A DNA stretch of 7,079 nucleotides from Phycisphaerae bacterium (lineage in GTDB: Bacteria > Planctomycetota > Phycisphaerae > JAAYCJ01). The translations under genes and the position numbers were made by a program. The stretch is from the NCBI GenBank assembly GCA_015486815.1, contig WFQY01000485.1, positions 1 to 7,079 on the forward strand, in the 5' to 3' direction. This document shows positions 1 through 5,449 of the stretch, piece after piece (position 1 is the stretch's first letter; every line of letters begins with the position of its first letter). The notes beneath the pieces are model-generated. The model worked only from the letters and a program-made list of their open reading frames with translations. It did not search any database and was not told the DNA's origin.

Positions 1-54
1 AACATGGCCCCATTTTAGCAACGGGACACCCAAAATCAAACTTGCTTTCAGTAT

Positions 55-70
55 TTACAAGGACTTACAA
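55..70. repeat. TTACAA direct repeat, 10-bp spacing
   Basis: TTACAA occurs at 55-60 and again at 65-70, exactly one helical turn apart. Such spacing is seen at protein-binding sites, but no gene on this side of the window is there to be controlled and chance is possible. Confidence 0.25.
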
Positions 71-101
71 CCGTTTTTCAAGGGGGCGTTGAAGTCAGGA
101 A

Positions 102-141
102 GAGATCGCCACGTCGTCCCGTTGGGACTCCTCGCGATGAC
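102..141 (-). repeat. REP/MITE-like palindromic intergenic element
   Basis: A 40-base imperfect palindrome. ATCGC (105-109) pairs with GCGAT (134-138), and the core GTCCC (116-120) pairs with GGGAC (124-128) across a 3-base loop. Read on the minus strand it begins GTCATCGCGAGGAG and ends GTGGCGATCTC, which from memory resembles a widespread family of short intergenic repeats (GTCATTGCGAGGAG...GGCAATCTC) in many bacterial genomes. Only one copy is in the window, so repeat status is inferred from that resemblance. Confidence 0.55.
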
Positions 142-180
142 AAAGGGGAGTTTTAGGCAAGATCAGCGACCGATTTCCCG

Positions 181-228
181 GGCGTTGAGTAGTCCCGTCC
201 CTTGAGGGGCGGGACGTATCGAAACGCC
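181..228. repeat. Long hairpin element downstream of the reductase gene
   Basis: GTCCCGTCCC (192-201) and GGGGCGGGAC (206-215) pair over ten positions with one G-T wobble and a TTGA loop. An outer arm GGCGTT (181-186) with AACGCC (223-228) extends the structure. It lies 56 bases beyond the reductase stop and could end the operon transcript, but no T tract follows on the minus strand, so it may instead be a dispersed repeat. The wobble is better tolerated in plus-strand RNA. Confidence 0.5.
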
Positions 229-283
229 ACGACAGGACAAATCTACATACTTTTATAACGTACAGTCATATGAGATAGCCTAT

Positions 284-1219
284 TTACGGGAATATCTTGC
301 GTATATCGTAATAATCTTCTCTGGTGAGATTCCAACCCATTGCACCGGCAGCTTCCTCTATCTGCTGGGAATTTTTTATGCCGACAATCGTGCAATGGAC
401 AGCAGGATGTTCAAGCAATGCTCGAAGCGATATTTGCGTTACCGTTTTGCCCGTCCGCTTAGCAATCGGTATAAGCTGATTTACCTTATCTACGTTTTCC
501 TTAAAACGCTGACCTTGAAACTCAGGATTTTTGCTTCGCAAATCATTGAAAGTTTCGCTGCCCTTAAATTTACCCGTGAGCAAACCATATTGAAGCGAAC
601 TGTAAACAAGTACTCCGATATTATTGCTCAAACAGAAAGGTAAAATGTCAGCTTCTATTCGTCTGTCCATAAGATTATAGCGTGGCTGAATCGTATCGAA
701 ACTTCCGACACTACACGCATAGCGAAGCTGTTCTACGGTAAAATTGCTACAGCCATAATATCTGATTTTGCCGTCTTTTTTGAGCTTTTCGAACGCTCGT
801 GCCGTCTCGTCCAGTGGTGTAAGGTAGTCGTAGGAATGAGCTTGATACAAATCGATATAGTCCAGACCGAGTCGGCGCAGTGATTGCTCACATTCCCAAA
901 TAATATATTCATACGAGAGATCGCCTACGCGTTTTGAACCTCGCTCGCCAAGCCAATGATGATAGACTTTGGTAGCTAATACGAATTTATCTCTTGATAC
1001 ACCTTTCAGTGCCCTGCCCAAAATTTCCTCCGCCAACCCATCGCCATAAGCATCAGCGGTATCAAAAAAATTCACTCCGACATCGATAGCTCGACGTACA
1101 GCTGCTGTTAGATTATGTTCATCGGGTTCGCCCCAATATGTGCCACCCATCTGCCAGCAGCCAAAACATATCCTGCTGACGTGAAGATCCGTTCTGCCAA
1201 GCTTAATAAGCTCCGACAT
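284..1219 (-). CDS. Aldo/keto reductase, NAD(P)H-dependent oxidoreductase
   Basis: A cytosolic oxidoreductase of the aldo/keto reductase superfamily, 311 residues, the usual length for a single (alpha/beta)8 barrel. The catalytic tetrad is complete: Asp53 and Tyr58 in the FFDTADAYG motif, Lys84 in LATKVY, and His128 in LYQAHSYD. The GCSNF motif (156-160) and the YSSL motif (206-209) are further family hallmarks, and the TIVGIKNSQQIEEA stretch (277-290) is the C-terminal segment that normally binds the nicotinamide cofactor's phosphate or adenosine. No signal peptide or membrane segment is seen. The ATG is supported by AAAGGAG six bases upstream. It begins 24 bases after the FmdB-type gene, so it is probably the last gene of the chaperone operon; downstream lies only non-coding, hairpin-rich DNA. 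The family is sure. The substrate (sugar, aldehyde or ketone) cannot be told from the sequence, and a link to stress through aldehyde detoxification is only inference. Confidence 0.93.
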   Translation of the reverse strand: MSELIKLGRTDLHVSRICFGCWQMGGTYWGEPDEHNLTAAVRRAIDVGVNFFDTADAYGDGLAEEILGRALKGVSRDKFVLATKVYHHWLGERGSKRVGDLSYEYIIWECEQSLRRLGLDYIDLYQAHSYDYLTPLDETARAFEKLKKDGKIRYYGCSNFTVEQLRYACSVGSFDTIQPRYNLMDRRIEADILPFCLSNNIGVLVYSSLQYGLLTGKFKGSETFNDLRSKNPEFQGQRFKENVDKVNQLIPIAKRTGKTVTQISLRALLEHPAVHCTIVGIKNSQQIEEAAGAMGWNLTREDYYDIRKIFP

Positions 1220-1225
1220 TTATGA

Positions 1226-1232
1226 CTCCTTT
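1226..1232 (-). promoter_or_regulatory. Ribosome-binding site of the aldo/keto reductase gene
   Basis: AAAGGAG on the minus strand, six bases before the ATG. It supports the chosen start and lies in the 24-base gap after the FmdB-type gene. Confidence 0.8.
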
Positions 1233-1243
1233 GCTCGATAAGA

Positions 1244-1549
1244 TTAATCTTTTTTGTTATCCGAGCCACTGCTGGTCGATTTCGATGGCGCAGACGAATC
1301 GGAAGAAGATTTTGCCGAATCGGACGAGCTGGTCTGCTCGGATTTAGCGGACGATTTATAACTGTCACTGCGGTAATCGGTGCAATAAAAACCGCTTCCC
1401 TTAAATATCACACCGCCACCGGTACCGATAAGCCGTCTGACTTTCAGCTTGTTACATACCGGACATTTGCGGATTGGTTTGTCCGTTATCGACTGAAACT
1501 TTTCAAACGTATGGCCACAAGCTTGGCATTCATAATCATAAGTAGGCAT
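1244..1549 (-). CDS. FmdB-family putative regulatory zinc-ribbon protein with Ser-rich tail
   Basis: A small protein of 101 residues. Residues 1-58 match the FmdB/CxxC_CxxC_SSSS type: the start MPTYDYEC, then Cys8-x2-Cys11 and Cys29-x2-Cys32, which would bind one zinc ion, followed by a basic stretch (KVRRLIG) and the family's GSGFYCTDYR motif (51-60). Residues 61-101 are a low-complexity tail with 19 serines in 41 positions plus Lys and Asp, probably disordered. The name comes from a presumed regulator in formamidase/amide operons, but the biochemical role of most members is unknown, so no target is proposed. The ATG lies 5 bases after the grpE stop, and its Shine-Dalgarno sequence sits inside the last codons of grpE, so the two are very likely translated from one mRNA. 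The gene ends 24 bases before the reductase. Family assignment is firm, function is not. Confidence 0.9.
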   Translation of the reverse strand: MPTYDYECQACGHTFEKFQSITDKPIRKCPVCNKLKVRRLIGTGGGVIFKGSGFYCTDYRSDSYKSSAKSEQTSSSDSAKSSSDSSAPSKSTSSGSDNKKD

Positions 1550-1554
1550 CGGTA

Positions 1555-2172
1555 TTACTCCTTTTGTTCATTATCCTCATTGGTCTTTTGGTTATCAAGT
1601 GGTTTCGATACAATCACTCTCGCAGGACGAATCGTCTTTCCGTTTTGGGTATATCCGCGAGATACGACTTGTAAAACCGTTTTTTCCGGAACAGCATCGG
1701 TAGCTTGCTCCATTATCGCCTCGTGATATAACGGATCGAAAGGCTTACCGAGTGCATCTATAGGTTCGATGTTCTGTTGGGCAAGCATCTTAAATGCGTG
1801 CTCACGTACCATTTTAACGCCATTCAATAACGGATCGTTTTCGTCATATCCATGATCGATAGCTGCTTGTATCGCTCGATCCAGATCATCTATTAGCGGA
1901 AACACAAATGTTTCTATCGTATTAAGCTCGGTTCTGTCGATGGTTTCTTTTCGCTCCTGAGCTGAGCGTTTACGGAAATTCTGAAAGTCCGCCAACGAAC
2001 GTTGAAGCTTCGCCATCAGCTCATCACGCTCCTTTTCGAGCGCTTTATATTCGTCGGGCGAAACCGTTTCCGTCGCCTCGTCTTGCTGCTGATCTTCCGG
2101 CGTTACTTGCAGTTCATCGTTTTCATCGTTCCGATCTATTTTTTGTGATTGTTCTTTTTCACTTTCGCTCAT
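1555..2172 (-). CDS. grpE: GrpE, nucleotide exchange factor of the DnaK chaperone
   Basis: GrpE speeds ADP release from DnaK in the cytosol and, as a dimer, can act as a thermosensor of that cycle. The 205-residue length is typical. Residues 1-40 are acidic, Gln/Asp/Glu-rich and likely disordered. Residues about 41-80 form the long dimer helix, with the family's LADFQNFRKR motif at 60-69. FPLIDDLDRA (91-100) belongs to the helical bundle, and residues 141-190 form the beta-wing that contacts DnaK, including GKPFDPLYHEAI and GKTIRPARVIVSK. A short charged tail rich in Asn, Lys and Glu closes the protein. The start is supported by GGAG seven bases upstream. It follows dnaJ by 32 bases and precedes the FmdB-type gene by 5. 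No dnaK is in the window, so its partner must be encoded elsewhere or beyond the right edge. The order dnaJ-grpE is the reverse of the common grpE-dnaK-dnaJ order. Confidence 0.97.
   Translation of the reverse strand: MSESEKEQSQKIDRNDENDELQVTPEDQQQDEATETVSPDEYKALEKERDELMAKLQRSLADFQNFRKRSAQERKETIDRTELNTIETFVFPLIDDLDRAIQAAIDHGYDENDPLLNGVKMVREHAFKMLAQQNIEPIDALGKPFDPLYHEAIMEQATDAVPEKTVLQVVSRGYTQNGKTIRPARVIVSKPLDNQKTNEDNEQKE
1558..1565 (-). promoter_or_regulatory. Ribosome-binding site of the FmdB-type gene, inside grpE
   Basis: AAAAGGAG on the minus strand, eight bases before the ATG. It is made of the last two sense codons of grpE (AAG GAG) plus neighbouring bases, so ribosomes finishing grpE pass directly over it. 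This suggests translational coupling and fixes the FmdB start. Confidence 0.8.
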
Positions 2173-2179
2173 TTGTCTT

Positions 2180-2183
2180 CTCC
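2180..2183 (-). promoter_or_regulatory. Ribosome-binding site of grpE
   Basis: GGAG on the minus strand, seven bases before the grpE ATG, within the 32-base gap after dnaJ. It supports this start. Confidence 0.7.
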
Positions 2184-2204
2184 GTCCACGCTTACCACGC
2201 AGAA

Positions 2205-3338
2205 TTACTGACTACTGAAATACTGTTTTATCTTTTCCCAAAACGAGCTAATCGTCGGCATCGAGTCATTTGTTCTGTTTTCCGTCGCAGAAAATTGTTT
2301 TAGCAACTCTTCCTGTTTCGCTGAAAGTTTTTTGGGTATCTCAACAGCCAATCTGACAATCAAATCGCCTCTATGATGAGTCCGCAAATCGGGCAGTCCC
2401 ATCCCTCGCAAGCGAATAATATCACCGGGCTGAGAACCTTTTGGTATCGTAATCGTGTGTCTATCGTTCAATGTCGGAATTTCTATCTTATCGCCCAGTG
2501 CCGCCTGCGTGAAACTTATCGGCAGCTCCATTATCAAATCATTTCCTTGGCGAACCAAAAACGGATGGGGCTTGACTCTGATTATACAATGCAAATCGCC
2601 CCTATGTCCGCGAGAGCCTGGCTCACCTTCGCCTCTGAGTCTGAGTACCTGACTATCGTGCACGCCAGGCGGTATGTTCACCGTCAGATGTTTACGCTGA
2701 TTGACTCTGCCGCTACCTTTGCATTTCGCACACTGTTTAGTTATCAATATTCCCTTACCCCTGCATCGAGGACAGGGGGTTACCACCCTGCTCATAAAAA
2801 AGCCAAACCCTCTCGACTGCTCGACCTGCCCATATCCGCCACAGGTCGGGCAGGTGCGATGAGGCTCGGACGGATCGCCGCCTGTGCCTCTACACGCTGA
2901 GCAGATCTCTTCTCGCGTAAACTCGAGCTCTTTTTTGGTGCCCGTTAGAACCTCTTCGAGCTTTATTTCAATTTCAACTTGTAAATCTCGGCCATAATCC
3001 CGACTCGACGAGGTCGAAAATCCGAACAAATCACCCAAACCGAACATTTCGAAGATTTCCCTGAAGTCCATATGGTCAAAATCGTGCATCCGCACATTCT
3101 GACCTTTCAGGGCGTCTTTTCCGTAGGTGTCATACATCCTTCGTTTTTCCGGATCGGATAGGACTTCATACGCTTCGGCAACCTTCTTAAACATTTCCTC
3201 TGCTTTTTCTTTGTCCTTGTTGCGATCCGGATGATATTTCAGAGCAGCCTCTCGCCACGCCTTTTTTATCTCATCCTGAGAGGCATTTCTGCTGACACCC
3301 AAAAGCTCATAATAATCTTCTTCGGTAGCCACAACCAT
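2205..3338 (-). CDS. dnaJ: DnaJ (Hsp40), type I J-domain cochaperone
   Basis: DnaJ binds unfolded protein, delivers it to DnaK and stimulates DnaK's ATPase in the cytosol. At 377 residues it is full length for a type I (class A) DnaJ. The J-domain spans about 7-72 with the essential His36-Pro37-Asp38. The zinc-binding domain has all four CxxCxGxG repeats, at 146, 163, 189 and 203, giving Cys pairs 146/149, 163/166, 189/192 and 203/206. The C-terminal substrate-binding barrels and dimer region follow (about 210-340). The linker between J-domain and zinc domain (73-116) is poor in glycine but carries a DFREIFEMFG stretch (91-100) resembling the DIF motifs of G/F regions. The ATG gives the expected DYYELLGV start at residue 8. 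It lacks a good Shine-Dalgarno sequence: only a weak GAAAG is seen upstream. It follows groEL after a 121-base gap that holds a strong RNA hairpin. Confidence 0.97.
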   Translation of the reverse strand: MVVATEEDYYELLGVSRNASQDEIKKAWREAALKYHPDRNKDKEKAEEMFKKVAEAYEVLSDPEKRRMYDTYGKDALKGQNVRMHDFDHMDFREIFEMFGLGDLFGFSTSSSRDYGRDLQVEIEIKLEEVLTGTKKELEFTREEICSACRGTGGDPSEPHRTCPTCGGYGQVEQSRGFGFFMSRVVTPCPRCRGKGILITKQCAKCKGSGRVNQRKHLTVNIPPGVHDSQVLRLRGEGEPGSRGHRGDLHCIIRVKPHPFLVRQGNDLIMELPISFTQAALGDKIEIPTLNDRHTITIPKGSQPGDIIRLRGMGLPDLRTHHRGDLIVRLAVEIPKKLSAKQEELLKQFSATENRTNDSMPTISSFWEKIKQYFSSQ

Positions 3339-3366
3339 AATCTTTCATCAAGACGAATAACTAAAC

Positions 3367-3427
3367 GGTCGAGTAACCAGGTATCCGTCCAGCGATTATC
3401 CCTGCTCGGTAACCCAACTACTCGACC
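3367..3427 (-). promoter_or_regulatory. 61-nt RNA hairpin in the groEL-dnaJ intergenic region
   Basis: On the minus (mRNA) strand the arms GGTCGAGTA and TACTCGACC pair perfectly over nine bases. Inside them GTTG faces TGGT as four consecutive G-U wobbles, then GGT/ACC pairs, a 2x2 mismatch, CCG/CGG, and AGC/GCT next to a 3-base bulge, closing on a 10-base loop. The wobbles exist only in RNA of this strand; on the other strand they would be C-A mismatches. The hairpin begins 33 bases after the groEL stop and ends 28 bases before the dnaJ ATG. No T tract follows, so it is unlikely to be a simple intrinsic terminator. It may be a processing, stability or attenuation element that lowers dnaJ-grpE expression relative to groEL. 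The structure is seen; the role is inferred. Confidence 0.6.
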
Positions 3428-3459
3428 TTTCTGTCAATTACCTATTCTTATTTTATCAA

Positions 3460-5073
3460 TCAGCTAACGCTTCCCGCAACTGCTTTTTTGTCTTTCTTGA
3501 GTTCGGTAATCGTAACATTACTCGTCAGAAGCACTCCTGCAACCGAAGCTGCGTTTTGCAACGCAGTTCGCGAGACTTTAGCAGGATCGATAATACCCGC
3601 TTTTATCATATCGACAAACTCACAGGTAAGTGCGTTGTAACCGATGTTGCCGTCTTTTTCTTTTATATCTTCGACAATAATAGAACCATCAACACCGGAA
3701 TTTTCCGCTATCTGCCAAGCGGGTTTTTCGAGAACCTTAGCGATAATGTCGCATCCGATTTTTTCATCACCGGTAGCTTTGTTCCTTGCCTGTTTGACAG
3801 CGTCTATAGCACGCAGATATGCAACACCACCGCCGGGCACGATACCTTCCTCGACAGCTGCCCTCGTCGCGTGGACAGCGTCTTCGATAAGGTCTTTCTT
3901 TTCTTTCATCTCGGTTTCAGTAGCAGCACCTGCGTTGATGACCGCTACTCCGCCGGTAAGTTTCGCAAGACGCTCTTGCAATTTTTCTCTGTCATAATCG
4001 CTGGTGGTTTTTTCTATCTGATATCTGATCTGGTCGGCACGTGCTTTTATGTCAGCTTTTTTGCCTGCACCTTCGATAATCGTTGTATTTTCTTTATCGA
4101 CAACGATTCGCCTTGCCCGGCCAAACTGCGAAAGCTCGATGTTCTCGAGTTTAATGCCGAGGTCTTCGCTTATCACCTGACCACCGGTAAGTACCGCAAT
4201 ATCTCCGAGCATTGCCTTTCGTCTATCGCCAAATCCCGGCGCTTTGACAGCACAGACATTGAGCACACCTCGCAGCTTGTTTACCACAAGGGCAGCTAAC
4301 GCTTCGCCTTCAATATCTTCCGCAATAATCAACAGAGGTTTGCCGACTTGCACGACCTTTTCAAGCACCGGCACGAGTTCGCGTATATTGGAAATCTTCT
4401 TTTCGTGAATGAGTATATACGCATCTTCAAGGACAGCTTCGAGGCTGTTGGGATTTGTCATAAAGTAAGGCGAAATATATCCTCTATCGAATTGCATACC
4501 TTCGACCACGTTTAATTCGGTAGTCGTCGATTTGCCTTCTTCGACACTGATCACGCCTTCGGTTCCGACTTTGTTTATCGCTTCTGCGATGAGCTTTCCG
4601 ATTGTCGGATCATTATTCGCTGAGATGGTCGCTACCTGCTCGATAGCTTGGTCTTTACCCTTTACCTTTATCGCCTGTGAGCGAATAGACTCGACAGCGG
4701 CATCTACCGCTTTGTCTATTCCTCGCTTGATAGCCATTGCGTCGGCACCAGCAGCTACCAGTTTCAACCCTTCGTTGTAAATAGTTTCCGCAAGCAGGGT
4801 GGAAGTTGTCGTACCATCGCCAGTTACGTCGGAAGTTTTGGAAGCTGCTTCATTTACCATCTTGGCGCCCATATTTTCGAACGGGTCGGGCAATTCTATT
4901 TCTTTACTTACGGTAACGCCGTCTTTGGTAATTCTCGGCGAGCCGAAACTTTTTTGTAGAATTACATTTCTGCCTGTCGGGCCCATCGTTACCTTGACAG
5001 CTTCAGCTAATTTGGTTATTCCACGACCTATAGCGGTATGAGCTTCTTGGTCAAATTTCATTTGCTTGGCCAT
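3460..5073 (-). CDS. groEL: Chaperonin GroEL (Hsp60), downstream paralogue next to groES
   Basis: A 537-residue subunit of the double-ring chaperonin that folds proteins in an ATP-driven cycle capped by GroES. All domains are present: equatorial (about 1-135 and 410-525), intermediate and apical (about 190-375). The ATP site is intact, with GPTGRNV at 31-37, DGVTV at 51-55, GDGTTT at 85-90 and the catalytic Asp398 in the AATETEMKEKKDLIEDAVHA region, followed by GIVPGGGVA. The apical groove keeps Tyr199, Tyr203, Phe204, Leu237, Leu259, Val263 and Val264 of E. coli GroEL, with Val in place of Leu234. Unusual points: the C-terminus ends in a Lys/Ala/Ser stretch without the Gly-Gly-Met tail, and Trp453 stands where E. 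coli has the inter-ring Arg452. The start is supported by AAGGAG, whose first bases are the groES stop codon, a layout favouring coupled translation. As the copy placed directly after groES, it is likely the housekeeping partner, but this is inference. Confidence 0.97.
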   Translation of the reverse strand: MAKQMKFDQEAHTAIGRGITKLAEAVKVTMGPTGRNVILQKSFGSPRITKDGVTVSKEIELPDPFENMGAKMVNEAASKTSDVTGDGTTTSTLLAETIYNEGLKLVAAGADAMAIKRGIDKAVDAAVESIRSQAIKVKGKDQAIEQVATISANNDPTIGKLIAEAINKVGTEGVISVEEGKSTTTELNVVEGMQFDRGYISPYFMTNPNSLEAVLEDAYILIHEKKISNIRELVPVLEKVVQVGKPLLIIAEDIEGEALAALVVNKLRGVLNVCAVKAPGFGDRRKAMLGDIAVLTGGQVISEDLGIKLENIELSQFGRARRIVVDKENTTIIEGAGKKADIKARADQIRYQIEKTTSDYDREKLQERLAKLTGGVAVINAGAATETEMKEKKDLIEDAVHATRAAVEEGIVPGGGVAYLRAIDAVKQARNKATGDEKIGCDIIAKVLEKPAWQIAENSGVDGSIIVEDIKEKDGNIGYNALTCEFVDMIKAGIIDPAKVSRTALQNAASVAGVLLTSNVTITELKKDKKAVAGSVS

Positions 5074-5081
5074 CTTTTGCT

Positions 5082-5087
5082 CTCCTT
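5082..5087 (-). promoter_or_regulatory. Ribosome-binding site of groEL overlapping the groES stop
   Basis: AAGGAG on the minus strand, eight bases before the groEL ATG. The groES stop codon TAA runs into it (TAAGGAG), so translation of groES and groEL is probably coupled, which would help keep lid and barrel in proportion. Confidence 0.82.
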
Positions 5088-5397
5088 ATTTCTCAATAAT
5101 ACCAAGGACATCGTTTTCGCGAATGATTACATACTTCTCGCCTGACACTTCGATTTCGGTACCAACGTATTTTCCGTAAACCACCTCATCGCCGACCTTC
5201 ACGTCCATACCAGCCCGTTTACCATCAGTAAGTAATTTTCCCGGGCCTGTGGCAATCACCTGACCACGTTGAGGCTTTTCTCTTGCTGTATCGGGCAGAA
5301 CGATTCCGCCAGCTGTCTTTTCTTCTGCCTCGGATTGCTTGACCAAAATACGGTCATCGAGTGGTTTAATGTTGATGTTCAATTTTGCCTTCGCCAT
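5086..5397 (-). CDS. groES: Co-chaperonin GroES (Hsp10)
   Basis: GroES forms the seven-membered lid that closes the GroEL folding chamber. The protein has 103 residues, slightly longer than the usual 95-97 because of an N-terminal MAKAKLNIN start ahead of the conserved KPLDDRILVK (11-20). The mobile loop runs about 21-38 with the Ile32-Val33-Leu34 tripeptide that inserts into the GroEL apical groove. GQVIATGPG (45-53) and the following residues form the roof hairpin, and VKVGDEVVYGKYVGTEIE (66-83) plus YVIIRENDVLGIIE (89-102) complete the beta-barrel. The start has a strong GGAGG nine bases upstream. It lies 52 bases after the first groEL and 12 before the second. It is the only groES in the window, so it probably has to serve both GroEL paralogues, unless another copy exists elsewhere in the genome. 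Confidence 0.97.
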   Translation of the reverse strand: MAKAKLNINIKPLDDRILVKQSEAEEKTAGGIVLPDTAREKPQRGQVIATGPGKLLTDGKRAGMDVKVGDEVVYGKYVGTEIEVSGEKYVIIRENDVLGIIEK

Positions 5398-5406
5398 TGT
5401 GTATTT

Positions 5407-5412
5407 CCTCCA
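5407..5412 (-). promoter_or_regulatory. Ribosome-binding site of groES
   Basis: TGGAGG on the minus strand, nine bases before the groES ATG, the strongest Shine-Dalgarno match in the window. It lies in the loop of a possible weak AT-rich hairpin (5402-5419). Confidence 0.8.
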
Positions 5413-5449
5413 TCAAATATTTATGCACACCTATAGCTATTATCTATGA

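Noticed and set aside
1..283. CRISPR array or tRNA in the gene-free end
   Set aside because: There are no regularly spaced repeats and no cloverleaf or CCA-like pattern; only the two hairpins and short direct repeats are seen.
1240..1251. Perfect 12-base palindrome AAGATTAATCTT followed by a T run on the plus strand
   Set aside because: It would end plus-strand transcripts only, no plus-strand gene exists here, and the stem is too short once a loop is allowed. It overlaps the FmdB stop codon by chance.
1108..1368. Minus-strand 86-codon frame overlapping the FmdB-type gene and the reductase start
   Set aside because: It overlaps two well-supported genes in another frame and its protein resembles no family I recognise.
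3433..3438. TTGACA on the minus strand upstream of dnaJ as a -35 box
   Set aside because: No TATAAT-like sequence lies 16-18 bases downstream; the nearest GATAAT is about 31 bases away and inside the hairpin.
3556..4299. Long plus-strand open frame opposite groEL, and similar ones opposite dnaJ and the other groEL
   Set aside because: These are antisense shadows of strongly conserved genes. Their translations show no recognisable motif and have no clear ribosome-binding sites.
5398..5449. CIRCE operator upstream of groES
   Set aside because: The gap contains no TTAGCACTC/GAGTGCTAA arms. None was found in the other intergenic regions either.
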